Below are positions 17,468 to 26,344 of a stretch of 64,000 nt of DNA, in pieces; the stretch's first letter is position 1; the number at the start of each line of letters is the position of its first letter. The DNA is from Bradyrhizobium sp. KBS0727 (GTDB taxonomy: Bacteria; Pseudomonadota; Alphaproteobacteria; Rhizobiales; Xanthobacteraceae), in assembly GCF_005937885.2 (NCBI RefSeq), contig NZ_CP042176.1, positions 5,079,501-5,143,500 of the forward strand. Direction: 5' to 3'. A program made the position numbers and the translations under genes. Below the pieces are notes generated by a model, which was not told the DNA's origin, did not search any database, and worked only from the letters and a program-made list of their open reading frames with translations.

Positions 17468-18355
17468 TCAGACCTCGAAAGCCCACTGCTCCGCAACCAG
17501 GCTGTACTTTCTTGCCTCGCATCGCATATGGCCAAAGCCCGGAAAATGCAGGTGCATGCCGCCGACCAGCATGTCATCGGAGACCACCATGTCGAATATC
17601 ATCTGCCGAGCAACGGCGGCGGCCTCAGGATCGGTGTCAAACTCCATCGTCACTTCGGGACGGGCGACCTGGATTTCCGGTACATGGACCGTGTCGCCCC
17701 AAATCACCAGTGAGCTGCCGCCGGACGAAATGACATAGGCAGTATGGCCGGGCGTGTGGCCGGGAATCGGAATCGCGGTCACGCCGGGTAGCACTTCGCC
17801 TTTCATGAAGGTACGCACACGGTCGGCGGCCATATAGGGCTTGATCTGGGTACGTCCGGCTTCGAAATAGCGTCGGCGGGGACGCTCGGCCGCTTTGGCC
17901 ATCGCTTCGTCGTTGAACCAGTGATTGATCTCGTTCTCATGCACGATGACTTCGGCGTTCGGGAACAGCCGCGTTCCGGTCGCGGCATCCGTCAGGCCGT
18001 TGGAATGGTCGGGATGAACGTGGGTCAGCAGCACCCCGTCCACCGAGTCCGGATCGATACCGGCGGCCGCGAGATTGGCCGGCAGGCGACCGCACGTCGG
18101 CCCCATCAGGTCGGCAGAGCCGCAGTCGACGAGATAGGTACGGCCGCCGACGCGCAAGGCAAATGCGTTGACCGAGATGCGCGGCGGAGACGTGCGATGA
18201 TCGCGCGCGAGGATGGTCTTGGTCTCGTCCTCCGGGATATTGCGGAAAATCGTGTATCCCATATCGACGTAACCGTCGCTGAGGCCGGTGACCAGCACGT
18301 CGCCGAGTTTGCGATGATAGACGCCTGGGACCTGCGTCGGGGACAAATTGTTCAT
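17468..18355 (-). CDS. MBL-fold metallo-hydrolase
   Basis: A cytoplasmic metallo-beta-lactamase-fold hydrolase, 295 aa, no signal peptide. The zinc motif THVHPDH (residues 111-117) is followed by PIPGHTPGHTAYV and IWGDTVH, so the usual His/Asp ligands are present. MBL enzymes of this size include lactonases and thioesterase- or ester-cleaving hydrolases. The start overlaps the stop of the racemase-fold gene (ATGA), so the two are translationally coupled. In this operon a lactone- or thioester-opening step is plausible, but unproven. Confidence 0.87.
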   Translation of the reverse strand: MNNLSPTQVPGVYHRKLGDVLVTGLSDGYVDMGYTIFRNIPEDETKTILARDHRTSPPRISVNAFALRVGGRTYLVDCGSADLMGPTCGRLPANLAAAGIDPDSVDGVLLTHVHPDHSNGLTDAATGTRLFPNAEVIVHENEINHWFNDEAMAKAAERPRRRYFEAGRTQIKPYMAADRVRTFMKGEVLPGVTAIPIPGHTPGHTAYVISSGGSSLVIWGDTVHVPEIQVARPEVTMEFDTDPEAAAVARQMIFDMVVSDDMLVGGMHLHFPGFGHMRCEARKYSLVAEQWAFEV

Positions 18356-19173
18356 CGGGCTTCCTCTTGAAAAAACCGAGCGACGACGGCGGGATCGTCG
18401 CGTCTGTGGTGCCAGCTGCGGCCGACGCGAAGTCCGGCCTTCGACCAGAGTCTGATCTGCATCAGGGCGTAGGCCCAGGTGACGGCGAAGACATCCATCA
18501 CCGGCGCGCCGGCAATCTCGTGGACGCCGTGGCGGACAAGGAGCTCGGCCAACACACCCTCGGCCGGAATGATCACGTCGGCGCCGCGTGCCACCAGCCG
18601 CTCGGCCACCGCCGTGAAATTGGCGATAACAGGCGCCGGGTCGACGTAAGCCCGCGCCAGTGCCGGCTCGTCAAGCGGCGGATCCATCGCTGCAACTTCG
18701 AGCACGCGGGCGCCGAGCTTGTGTTTATCGACCGCAACCTTGGTCATCCACTGCACCGCCGGCGCGTTGGAGACCAGCGCCACGTAACTGCCGAGCGAGC
18801 AGCCGACCAGCAGCCCGCTTTCCGTGAGTGAGGCCACCGGGATATCGACCGCCGAGCGGATCTCGCGCAAGAACGGCTCGCTGAACGAGCCGATGACGAA
18901 GGCGTCGTAGCCCTGCTTCTCGGCCGCTATGGCATAGTCGATGACCCGGTCGAGAATCCGGTGATAGGCAAAGGCATTGCCCAGCACCGCGGTCGCCGAG
19001 GCGCCGCCATACGACCCGACCGGAAGCCCGTGGACGACGACATTTGCATCATCGCCGAGGATCTCCGCAGCGTGGGCCTCCAGCGCGCGTTTGTAGACAT
19101 CAAGGTGATCGAGTTCGTTGACCGACTGATGCCAGATGCGCGGCGGCGATCCGTTCGGGACAGCTTCCATCAT
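18352..19173 (-). CDS. Asp/Glu/hydantoin racemase-fold protein lacking the catalytic cysteines
   Basis: A 273-aa protein with the fold pattern of the Asp/Glu racemase superfamily (RIWHQSVNE start, YDAFVIGSF, IPVASLTESGLL, ARGADVIIPAEGVLAELL). In working racemases the first and second cysteines lie in the VI.CF and LGC.G positions; here these are Ser96 (VIGSFSEP) and the PAEG segment around 203-206. The only nearby cysteine (Cys125, LLVGCSLGS) is elsewhere. It is coupled by 4-base overlaps to both neighbours. It may be a lyase or isomerase with altered chemistry, or a non-catalytic member. The fold assignment is good, the reaction unknown. Confidence 0.75.
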   Translation of the reverse strand: MMEAVPNGSPPRIWHQSVNELDHLDVYKRALEAHAAEILGDDANVVVHGLPVGSYGGASATAVLGNAFAYHRILDRVIDYAIAAEKQGYDAFVIGSFSEPFLREIRSAVDIPVASLTESGLLVGCSLGSYVALVSNAPAVQWMTKVAVDKHKLGARVLEVAAMDPPLDEPALARAYVDPAPVIANFTAVAERLVARGADVIIPAEGVLAELLVRHGVHEIAGAPVMDVFAVTWAYALMQIRLWSKAGLRVGRSWHHRRDDPAVVARFFQEEAR

Positions 19174-20543
19174 GCATCGATCCGCTCAGCTGTCAGACGC
19201 AGCGAGCGGAGCGAACCGAGATCTTCCAGGTTCCAGAGCTGCTCGAACAAGGCCGCGGCCTGCGCCCGCTTGAACACGCGCGTCGCGCAATCCATGAACT
19301 TGTCTTTCAGTTCGTCCCGCGAGAGCGGCAGCTGCCAACTGCCCTTGGCATGAACCACCGGCGCGTGCTCCAGCAACTGACCGGACGCAAGCACGACGCT
19401 GACCTGATCGGCCGGGGCGAACGGCTGGTCCCCGGGCATGATCTCATCCGTCGTCGTGCAGCGGACTTTTGCAAAGGTGGCGCCGACTTCCGGTCGCGAC
19501 ACAAACTCGTCCGTCAATTCGGAAAGACTGACCCGTCCGGCGATCAGCGCGGACGCCATCGCGAATTCCATGCTGAATTTGGCCTCAAGACCGGTCTGCG
19601 GATTGTTGTTGCGCAGCATCAGCTTTTGCGTAATGCCAGTATGGACGCGAATTTCTCGCACATCGTCCGGCTTCAGCTTGTGTTGGCTCACCAGTCCCAG
19701 CATCGCATCGATCGAGCGATGAGTGGCATAGCAGGTGGGATAGCGCTTCACATTGACGCCGAGATCCTCCAGCCGCCAGTTCTTGCCGATATCGATCGTT
19801 CCATGCTCGATGTCAGGCGTGCCTGAAGGCGAATGGGCACGCAGGAAGCCGGTTTGGTGCTCCAGCACGTCGAGCGACGCCGTAAATCCCTGATCGGCCA
19901 GACGCGCCGCAAGCACGCCCGACTGGGCGGTGCGGCCGGCATGCAGCGATTTGGTCATGGTGCCGAAATTGGCGACCAGACCCGACGCGAGCGACGCGGC
20001 AATGGCGATGGCATGCGCCGTCTTGGTGGAATCGAGCTTGCGCAGCCGCGCGCAGGCGGCGGCGGTCGCGAGCGCGCCCATCACCGCGGTCGGATGAAAG
20101 CCGCGTTCATGGAAGTGACCGGGCTCCAGCGCTGCGACCTGCGCCCATACTTCATAACCCGCGACGTAGGCCGCGAGCGCGTCGGTGCCGCTGGAATCGA
20201 GCGACCAGCCTTCGGCCAGGATCGCCGGCACCAGCACCGCGCTCGGATGGCCGGCGAGCGCGACGTCGTCATAGTCAAGCACATGCGCCGCGACGCCGTT
20301 GACGAGCGCGGCATCCGATGATGCGAGATTGCGGCCCGACGGAACCTCCGGCGCACCATCGTTATGGGTGGATGCGGCCACCATGGCCGACACAATTCGC
20401 ACCGGCTGTTCTGCCGCGCCGGCGATCATGACGCCGACGCAATCGACGATGCCGGTCCGCACGGCCGCGCGGCACCTGTCGGACAGGTCGGATGGCTTGA
20501 GGCTCGCAACAAAATTCGCAGTCTGACGGGTGATATCCAGCAT
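19170..20543 (-). CDS. MmgE/PrpD family protein (dehydratase/decarboxylase fold)
   Basis: A 457-aa member of the family that includes 2-methylcitrate dehydratase and cis-aconitate decarboxylase. Recognisable blocks are GIVDCVGVMIAGAAE, VNGVAAHVLDYDDVALAGHPSA, HERGFHPTAVMGALATAAA, TMTKSLHAGRTAQSGVLAA and a C-terminal LKDKFMDCATRVF. The start has an excellent GAGGAGG ribosome site six bases upstream. It sits between the acyl-CoA dehydrogenase and the racemase-fold gene. Hydration/dehydration of a polycarboxylic or branched hydroxy acid is the family-based expectation. A second member occurs seven genes upstream in the same operon. Confidence 0.88.
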   Translation of the reverse strand: MLDITRQTANFVASLKPSDLSDRCRAAVRTGIVDCVGVMIAGAAEQPVRIVSAMVAASTHNDGAPEVPSGRNLASSDAALVNGVAAHVLDYDDVALAGHPSAVLVPAILAEGWSLDSSGTDALAAYVAGYEVWAQVAALEPGHFHERGFHPTAVMGALATAAACARLRKLDSTKTAHAIAIAASLASGLVANFGTMTKSLHAGRTAQSGVLAARLADQGFTASLDVLEHQTGFLRAHSPSGTPDIEHGTIDIGKNWRLEDLGVNVKRYPTCYATHRSIDAMLGLVSQHKLKPDDVREIRVHTGITQKLMLRNNNPQTGLEAKFSMEFAMASALIAGRVSLSELTDEFVSRPEVGATFAKVRCTTTDEIMPGDQPFAPADQVSVVLASGQLLEHAPVVHAKGSWQLPLSRDELKDKFMDCATRVFKRAQAAALFEQLWNLEDLGSLRSLRLTAERIDA

Positions 20544-20554
20544 GGGTCGCCTCC

Positions 20555-21757
20555 TCAGTAAGAACGTGGAAGACCGAGCACGTGCTGCGCCACATAGGCC
20601 AGCACCATGTTGGTCGAGATCGGGGCCGTTTGATAAAGTCGTACTTCACGCCACTTGCGCTCGACGTCGTATTCCTGCGCAAACGCGAATCCGCCATGGG
20701 TCTGGAAGGTCGTGTCGGCCGCTTTCCAGGTGGCCTCGGAAGCCAGCAACTTGGCGATGTTGGCGTCCGGACCACAGGGCCGTCCCGCCTGGAACAATGC
20801 GGCGGCGCGGCGGCACATCATGTCGGCGGCCTCGAGTTCGGCGTAGGCGCGCGCCAGCGGGAACTGAATGCCCTGGTTCTGGCCGATCGGCCGGCCGAAG
20901 ACCCGCCGTTCGTTGGCGTAGGCAACGCCCTTGTTGAGGAGCCAGCGGCCGTCGCCGACGCATTCGGACGCAACGAGGATGCGTTCAGCGTTCATGCCAT
21001 CGAGGATGTAGCGGAAGCCCTTGCCTTCCTCGCCGATGAGGTTGGCCGCCGGCACCTTCAGATTCTCGATGAACACTTCGGTCGTGTTGTGATTGACCAT
21101 CGCCTTGATGGGGCGGATTTCAATGCCGTTGCCCTTCGCTTCCCGCAGATCGACAAGGAATACGGAGAGTCCTTCGGTACGCCCCCTCACCTGATCGATC
21201 GGCGTGGTGCGCGCCAGCAGCAGCATGAGATCGGAGTGCAGCGCCCGCGACGTCCAGACCTTCTGACCGTTGACGACATAGACGTCGCCCTGACGCTCGG
21301 CGCGCGTCTTGAGCTGGGTGGTATCGGAGCCGGTGTTTGGCTCCGTGACGCCGAACGCCTGCAGCCGCAACCTTCCCGCCGCTATCTCCGGCAGATAGGT
21401 TCGCTTCTGCTGTTCGTTGCCATGACGCAGCAACGTCCCCATGATGTACATCTGCGCATGCGCCGGGCTGGCGCTGCAGCCATTGGCGTTGATCTCTTCG
21501 AGGATCACCGCGGCCGCGCGCAGCGGCAGGCCGGAGCCGCCATATTCCTCCGGAATCAGCGCACCGAGGAAGCCCGCTTCGGTCAGCGCGGCAACGAACT
21601 CGGTCGGATAGCCGCTGCGATCATCGAGCTTGCGCCAGTATTCGCCGGGGAAACCCTTGCAGATCTGCCGCACGCTGTTGCGCAGGTCGGAAAAATCTTC
21701 ACCCAAGGCAACGGTGACTTCCATGTCAGCCGTCTGGGCGGTGTCGTGATAATTCAT
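20555..21757 (-). CDS. Acyl-CoA dehydrogenase family protein
   Basis: A 400-aa FAD-dependent acyl-CoA dehydrogenase. N-terminal helical region, then GFLGALIPEEYGGSG, the FAD/substrate block LQAFGVTEPNTGSDTTQLKT, NGQKVWTSRA, and the C-terminal domain with RRVFGRPIGQNQGIQFPLA and THGGFAFAQEYDVERKWRE. At the place where many members carry the catalytic Glu (IYEG), this protein has LYQTAPIS, so the base is either another residue or absent. It lies 12 bases from the lyase gene. Alpha,beta-dehydrogenation of an acyl-CoA is the expected role. Confidence 0.88.
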   Translation of the reverse strand: MNYHDTAQTADMEVTVALGEDFSDLRNSVRQICKGFPGEYWRKLDDRSGYPTEFVAALTEAGFLGALIPEEYGGSGLPLRAAAVILEEINANGCSASPAHAQMYIMGTLLRHGNEQQKRTYLPEIAAGRLRLQAFGVTEPNTGSDTTQLKTRAERQGDVYVVNGQKVWTSRALHSDLMLLLARTTPIDQVRGRTEGLSVFLVDLREAKGNGIEIRPIKAMVNHNTTEVFIENLKVPAANLIGEEGKGFRYILDGMNAERILVASECVGDGRWLLNKGVAYANERRVFGRPIGQNQGIQFPLARAYAELEAADMMCRRAAALFQAGRPCGPDANIAKLLASEATWKAADTTFQTHGGFAFAQEYDVERKWREVRLYQTAPISTNMVLAYVAQHVLGLPRSY

Positions 21758-21768
21758 GTCTGATCCTT

Positions 21769-22704
21769 TCAGGCGGCGGCGCTGGCCGACACGCGGTACG
21801 TTTTGGGCAGCCCGGCGCGGGCGATCGCGCCGGAGAAGCGCTCGCCCGGTAACCAGCTCTCGACTTCGCGTCGCAACGCGACCAATCTTTCGACGTCGGC
21901 GCCGGTATCGAAGCCAAGCTGTTCGAGCAGGAATACGGTGTCTTCGGTGTCGATGTTTCCGGTGGCGCCCGGTGCGAACGGGCAGCCGCCGAGGCCGGCG
22001 AGCGAAGCGTCGAACGCACGCACACCCGCTTCCAGTGCGGCCGTTACGTTGGCGAGGCCGAGACCGCGGGTGTCGTGAAAATGACAGGCGACCGGCAATG
22101 GACGGACCGCCGCGATCACGGCGCCCATCAGCCGGCGAACCTGGCCGGGATCACCATAACCCACGGTATCTGCAACGATGATTTCGTCGGCGCCCAACCT
22201 CGCGAGCCGCACGGCGATCTCGACTACGCGAGCTTCCGACACCGCGCCCGAGATGGTGCAGCCGAAGGCGGTCGCGATGCCCGCGCCAAGCCCGATCCGC
22301 TTTCCCGGACGCTGGTCGCGCGCTGCGGCGATGCGCTCAAAATCGAGCAGCGAATCCTCGGTACTGCGGCGGACATTGGCTTGATTATGGGCCTCGCTTG
22401 CGGACAGCACGTAATTGACCATCGGCACGCCGAGCGCAAACGCACGCTCCGCGCCCTTCAGATTCGGAACCAGAACCGACGGCCGCAGGCCTGACATGGC
22501 CAGCGCGCCCCGGGCCACCTCCTCCGCGTCGGCGAATTGCGGGATGACCTTGGCCGGCACGAACGAAGTTACCTCGATCTCGCGGATCCCGGCCTCCATC
22601 GCCCCGCGGCACCAGGCGAGCTTGCGCTCGCTCGGCAAGATGCTCTTGACCATCTGAATGCCGTCTCTCGGCCCGACTTCGCGAACATGAGCTTTCTCAC
22701 GCAT
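21769..22704 (-). CDS. Hydroxymethylglutaryl-CoA lyase family protein
   Basis: A 311-aa TIM-barrel lyase of the HMG-CoA lyase family, which cleaves beta-hydroxy-beta-branched acyl-CoAs by retro-aldol. Visible are VREVGPRDGIQ at the N terminus, EVTSFVPAKVIPQFAD, VACHFHDTRGLGLAN with metal-binding histidines and the cysteine-loop signature GLGGCPFAPGATGN. All catalytic motifs are intact. GAGGAG precedes the ATG. The operon also encodes CoA-transfer, hydratase and dehydrogenase steps, so this is probably the C-C bond-cleaving enzyme of the pathway, acting on HMG-CoA itself, citramalyl-like or another branched 3-hydroxyacyl-CoA. Confidence 0.9.
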   Translation of the reverse strand: MREKAHVREVGPRDGIQMVKSILPSERKLAWCRGAMEAGIREIEVTSFVPAKVIPQFADAEEVARGALAMSGLRPSVLVPNLKGAERAFALGVPMVNYVLSASEAHNQANVRRSTEDSLLDFERIAAARDQRPGKRIGLGAGIATAFGCTISGAVSEARVVEIAVRLARLGADEIIVADTVGYGDPGQVRRLMGAVIAAVRPLPVACHFHDTRGLGLANVTAALEAGVRAFDASLAGLGGCPFAPGATGNIDTEDTVFLLEQLGFDTGADVERLVALRREVESWLPGERFSGAIARAGLPKTYRVSASAAA

Positions 22705-22717
22705 CTGACGGTCTCCT

Positions 22718-23512
22718 CTACTTGCCCTGAAAGTTCGGCTTGCGGCGCTCGTTGAAGGCGAGCACGCCTTCACGCCGGTCCGCCGTTGGAACCAGGCGGT
22801 TGTAGGCCTCGATCTCGAAGGTGAGGCCGTCGGCGAGCGACATCTGCAGGCCGCGATGGATCGCCTGCTTGGCCTGCCGTACCGAGATCGGACCGTTGGC
22901 GGCAATGCGATGGGCGATGGCGAACGTCGCCTCCAGCAATTCTCCTGATGGCAGCACCCGATTGACCAGGCCCCATTGTTCGGCCTCGGCGGCGGAGAAC
23001 GGCATGCCGGAAAGGATCAGTTCCTTGGCGCGGCGCTCACCGACGGCGCGCGGCAGATTCTGCGTGCCGCCACCGCCCGGCATGATGCCGAGCGTCACTT
23101 CGGTCAGCGCGAAGCGCGCATTGGTCGAGGCGTAGACGAAGTCGAGCGCCGCGGCGATCTCGCAACCACCGCCGTAGGCCGCGCCATTGATCGCACCGAT
23201 CACCGGGATCGGGCAGCCCAGAAGCGCACGCAGCATGCGCTCGAAGACAAGATGCTGCGCTTGCCAGGCATCGTCAGTCATGCCGTTGCGCTGCTTCAGG
23301 TCGCCGCCGGCGCAAAACGCCTTGTCGCCGTGTCCGGTTAGGATCACCGCCCGCAGACCTTCGATGTCGGTCGAAAATCCCTCAAAGAGCTCGACCAGAT
23401 CGAGGCCCATCTGGGTGTTCATGGCATTGGACGCCTCCGGCCGATGCAACGTCACAAGCAGGATATTGCCGTCGCGCCGCTCGACCTTGATCGTCTGGAA
23501 TTCACTTCGCAT
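22718..23512 (-). CDS. Enoyl-CoA hydratase/isomerase family protein
   Basis: A 264-aa crotonase. FCAGGDLKQRNG and INGAAYGGGCEIAAALD form the CoA/oxyanion site; the glutamates expected for hydratases are present in GGGCEIA and in LTEVTLGIMPGGGGTQ. The C-terminal end (GVLAFNERRKPNFQGK) is typical. It overlaps the CoA-transferase gene by 11 bases and precedes the lyase gene by 13, indicating one transcript. Hydration of an enoyl-CoA made by the neighbouring dehydrogenase, giving the 3-hydroxyacyl-CoA for the lyase, is the simplest reading. Confidence 0.9.
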   Translation of the reverse strand: MRSEFQTIKVERRDGNILLVTLHRPEASNAMNTQMGLDLVELFEGFSTDIEGLRAVILTGHGDKAFCAGGDLKQRNGMTDDAWQAQHLVFERMLRALLGCPIPVIGAINGAAYGGGCEIAAALDFVYASTNARFALTEVTLGIMPGGGGTQNLPRAVGERRAKELILSGMPFSAAEAEQWGLVNRVLPSGELLEATFAIAHRIAANGPISVRQAKQAIHRGLQMSLADGLTFEIEAYNRLVPTADRREGVLAFNERRKPNFQGK

Positions 23513-24668
23513 GGGTCGTCCTCTTGCTTGCGGATGTCCGAAGGATGCCATTGTGCTGGCCCAGCGCCGGCGCAGCCGTGCGCGCGCGGGGACGCGCGCC
23601 ATCGAAGGCAAGCGGTATACCGACCAGTTCGATGTCGTCGTCCGAGCAACGCACCATCATATCGAGTGCCCGGGTTTGTGGATGCCGTGCCACCTGATCG
23701 GTGGTGAGCAGCGGCGCATTTGGAACACCTGCTTCATCGAGAATTTCGCCGAGCGCATCGGCCGTATAGCGGCCGACAGCCGTCTGGATTTGCGGGATCA
23801 GCCGCTCGCGGTTGACGACCCGCGCTGCGTTGGTCGCAAAATCGCGATCGGAAGCAAGCGCCGGCAGATCCAGCGCACCGCACAGCTTGCGGAACAGATT
23901 GTCGTTGCCGGCAGCGATCATCAGCCAGCCGTCGGAAGCCTTGAAGGCCTGGTAGGGCGCGATCTCCGCCGTACCCGAGCCGTAGGGCTTGCGTACTTCG
24001 CCCGATGCCGCATGACCGGCCAGCGGCACCGTCATCCAGGCAAGTCCGGTCTCGTAAAGCGAGGTCGCAACGCTGCGCCCCTGCCCACCCTTGTTGCGCG
24101 CGACGAGGGCCGCGAGCATGCCGATCACCGCCCACATGCCGGAGCCCATGTCGACCAGGGAAACACCGACGCGCACCGGTGGACGGCCGCCCTCGCCCGT
24201 CACGCTCATGATGCCGGTGCTGGCCTGGGCGAGTGGATCGTAACCCGGCTTGCTGGCCAGCGGCCCTGTGGCGCCAAAGGCCCCGATGTCGCACCAGATC
24301 AGCGCAGGCTTCTCTGCGCGCAGCGCGCCGGCCGTGAGGCCGAATTTTTCCAGGATGCCGGGGCGCAGGTTCTGGATCACCGCGTCGGCCTCTTCCAGAA
24401 TAAGCGAACGCAATTTTTCGCAGTCGCCGGGGTCGCCGAAATCGACGGTGACGCCTTCCTTGCCGCGGTTGAGGCTATGGAAAACACTTGCAGTCTCGTT
24501 CCAGAACGGCGGCCCCCAGCCGCGCGCATAGTCGCCGCTCCTGGGGTTTTCGACCTTGATCACGCGCGCGCCCAGATCCGCCAGAATGAGTCCCGCATAG
24601 GGCGCAGCCACGCTGTGCCCGAGTTCCACCACGGTGATACCCGCGAGCGGCTTGTCGACGTCGGTCAT
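23502..24668 (-). CDS. CaiB/BaiF (family III) CoA-transferase
   Basis: A 388-aa formyl-CoA-transferase-type enzyme that moves CoA between carboxylic acids. Motifs: LAGITVVELGHSVAAPYAG, LADLGARVIKVENP, GYDPLAQASTGIMSVTG, and VRVGVSLVDMGSGMWA containing the catalytic Asp. The C-terminal GVPNAPLLTTDQV block is typical. GGGAGG lies seven bases before the ATG; an in-frame TTG one codon upstream is less likely. Together with the acyl-CoA synthetase at the end of the divergent operon, it gives the locus two ways to form the CoA thioester. Confidence 0.9.
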   Translation of the reverse strand: MTDVDKPLAGITVVELGHSVAAPYAGLILADLGARVIKVENPRSGDYARGWGPPFWNETASVFHSLNRGKEGVTVDFGDPGDCEKLRSLILEEADAVIQNLRPGILEKFGLTAGALRAEKPALIWCDIGAFGATGPLASKPGYDPLAQASTGIMSVTGEGGRPPVRVGVSLVDMGSGMWAVIGMLAALVARNKGGQGRSVATSLYETGLAWMTVPLAGHAASGEVRKPYGSGTAEIAPYQAFKASDGWLMIAAGNDNLFRKLCGALDLPALASDRDFATNAARVVNRERLIPQIQTAVGRYTADALGEILDEAGVPNAPLLTTDQVARHPQTRALDMMVRCSDDDIELVGIPLAFDGARPRARTAAPALGQHNGILRTSASKRTTHAK

Positions 24669-24720
24669 CAAATCCTCCCGGCAGGCGACGCAGACGTCGC
24701 TGCCATCATCAAAACAACTC

Positions 24721-25515
24721 TCATCGTGCGAGAAACCCTCCGTCGACCGGCAGCGTAACGCCGGTGATCATGCTTGCGGCTGGACTGGACAGAAACAAAA
24801 TGGCTGCAGCGACCTCCGCCGGTTCGGCCAATCGATGCATCGGCGTCGCCTCGATCACATGGGCCGCCTTGACCGGATCGGCCATCATGCCGGCGATGAA
24901 ATTCGTCCTGACGAACGTCGGCGCCACCGCATTGACGCGAATGCCGTCGCCGACCCACTCCAGCGCTAGCGCGCGTGTCATGTTGACGACCCCGCCCTTG
25001 GTGGTCTGATAGGCCACGTTGGGGTAGAGCCCGCCTGACAATCCCATGATCGAAGCCGTATTGACGATGGCGCCGGAGCGTCCGCGCATGCTGCGGGCCG
25101 CGATCCGGGCACACAGGAACATACCCGTCAGGTTCACGGCGAGGACGCGATTCCAGCTATCGACCGACAGCGTATCGGCCGGCTCACGCACCGCGAGACC
25201 GGCATTGTTCACGAGAATGTCGACCGGACCGAGCGTTGCAACCACGCTGGAAAATGCCGCCTCGACAGCCGTTTCACCGGAGACGTCGGCCGTGATGGCC
25301 ATCGCCTTACCGCCTGCACCAACGATCTCCGCCCGAACGGCTTCCGCTTTTGCAGCATCGTGATCAAGTACGGCTACGGCGGCCCCGGCCTCCGCGAGCA
25401 ACAACGCAGCGGCGCGCCCGATCCCATCGCCGCCGCCGGTCACGACCGCGCACTTCCCCTGGACCAGGAATTGCTCCAACGCTTTTGGCAGTTCGGTCTG
25501 CGCCATTTGCTTCAT
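24721..25515 (-). CDS. Short-chain dehydrogenase/reductase
   Basis: A classical 264-aa SDR. Rossmann motif VVTGGGDGIGRAAA, then LVNNAGLA, the catalytic Ser in NTASIMG and Tyr/Lys in VAYQTTKGG, and a C-terminal TLPVDGGF. All catalytic residues are present, so an NAD(P)-dependent hydroxy/keto conversion is expected. Two in-frame ATGs three codons apart share one GGAGG; the upstream one is given although its spacing is short. It lies 19 bases after the next SDR gene in the operon. Confidence 0.87.
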   Translation of the reverse strand: MKQMAQTELPKALEQFLVQGKCAVVTGGGDGIGRAAALLLAEAGAAVAVLDHDAAKAEAVRAEIVGAGGKAMAITADVSGETAVEAAFSSVVATLGPVDILVNNAGLAVREPADTLSVDSWNRVLAVNLTGMFLCARIAARSMRGRSGAIVNTASIMGLSGGLYPNVAYQTTKGGVVNMTRALALEWVGDGIRVNAVAPTFVRTNFIAGMMADPVKAAHVIEATPMHRLAEPAEVAAAILFLSSPAASMITGVTLPVDGGFLAR

Positions 25516-25534
25516 CGCCTCCCGTATTCGCGCG

Positions 25535-26344
25535 TCACGACTTGTCCATGGCGTTGTCGGCAACCAGTACCGCGCCATTGACGAAGCTGGCACGATCAGA
25601 CAGCGCGAAGACGATCAGGTTGGCGAGTTCTTCCGGCTCTCCCCACCGCGTATTGCGCATCGAATTGTTTTCCGACCAGCGCTTTCGTTCGGCTTCGGCC
25701 TCTTCTGGGTTCAGATTGCGTTTGGCCAGCTCGCGCTCCCATTTCGCAAAGCGTTCCGGCGTGGTGACGAAGCCGGGAACGACGCAGTTGACGCGGATGT
25801 TGTGCGGTCCGAATTCGTTGGCGAGGATTTTCGAGAAGCGAATCTCCGCCGATTTGGCAGGCCCCGTGCACGACGACAGGAACGGCGGCATCGTCACCAT
25901 GATCCCGGTTTCGCCGGCAACATTGACGATGCTGCCGCCGTTCTGCTCGACCATGATCGGGATGATACGCTGGCAGATGCGGAACTGGGCAAAGAAATTG
26001 ATCGTCATGCCATATTGCAGTTCCTCGTCGGTGACTTCGAGGAACGGTTTGTAGGTGCCAGTGCCGGCATTGTTGACGAGGATGTCGATGCGGCCGAGGC
26101 GCTCGCGCGCAACCGCCGGCAGTGCTTCGATCTGCTTCAGATCGGTGACGTCGAGAGAGAGGGTCTCGACCTTGGCACCGGTTGTCTTCTCGACGTCCGC
26201 GCGGCATTCGGCCAGCGCGTCTTCCCGCCGCGAGCAGACCAGAACCTTGACACCCTCCTCCGCCAGCAGCCGCACGGTCTCAAGACCGATACCCTTGCTG
26301 CCGCCGGTGACGATGGCGGTCTTGCCTTCCAGTCCGAGTTTCAT
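25535..26344 (-). CDS. SDR-family protein with a non-canonical active site
   Basis: A 269-aa SDR-fold protein with intact cofactor motif IVTGGSKGIGLETV and LVNNAGTGTY. At the YxxxK position the sequence is SSCTGPAK: the Lys is kept but Thr replaces Tyr, and the usual catalytic Ser region reads NVAGETG. The insert REL AKRNLNPEEAEAERKRW is also unusual in length. It overlaps the upstream MmgE/PrpD gene by four bases. Either another residue serves as the acid or this protein does something other than ordinary alcohol oxidation, such as a dehydratase or isomerase reaction. Confidence 0.8.
   Translation of the reverse strand: MKLGLEGKTAIVTGGSKGIGLETVRLLAEEGVKVLVCSRREDALAECRADVEKTTGAKVETLSLDVTDLKQIEALPAVARERLGRIDILVNNAGTGTYKPFLEVTDEELQYGMTINFFAQFRICQRIIPIMVEQNGGSIVNVAGETGIMVTMPPFLSSCTGPAKSAEIRFSKILANEFGPHNIRVNCVVPGFVTTPERFAKWERELAKRNLNPEEAEAERKRWSENNSMRNTRWGEPEELANLIVFALSDRASFVNGAVLVADNAMDKS

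Noticed and set aside
23187..24758. Plus-strand frame of 523 codons
   Set aside because: It is antisense to the enoyl-CoA hydratase and CoA-transferase genes, which have complete motifs; long antisense frames are expected at this GC content.
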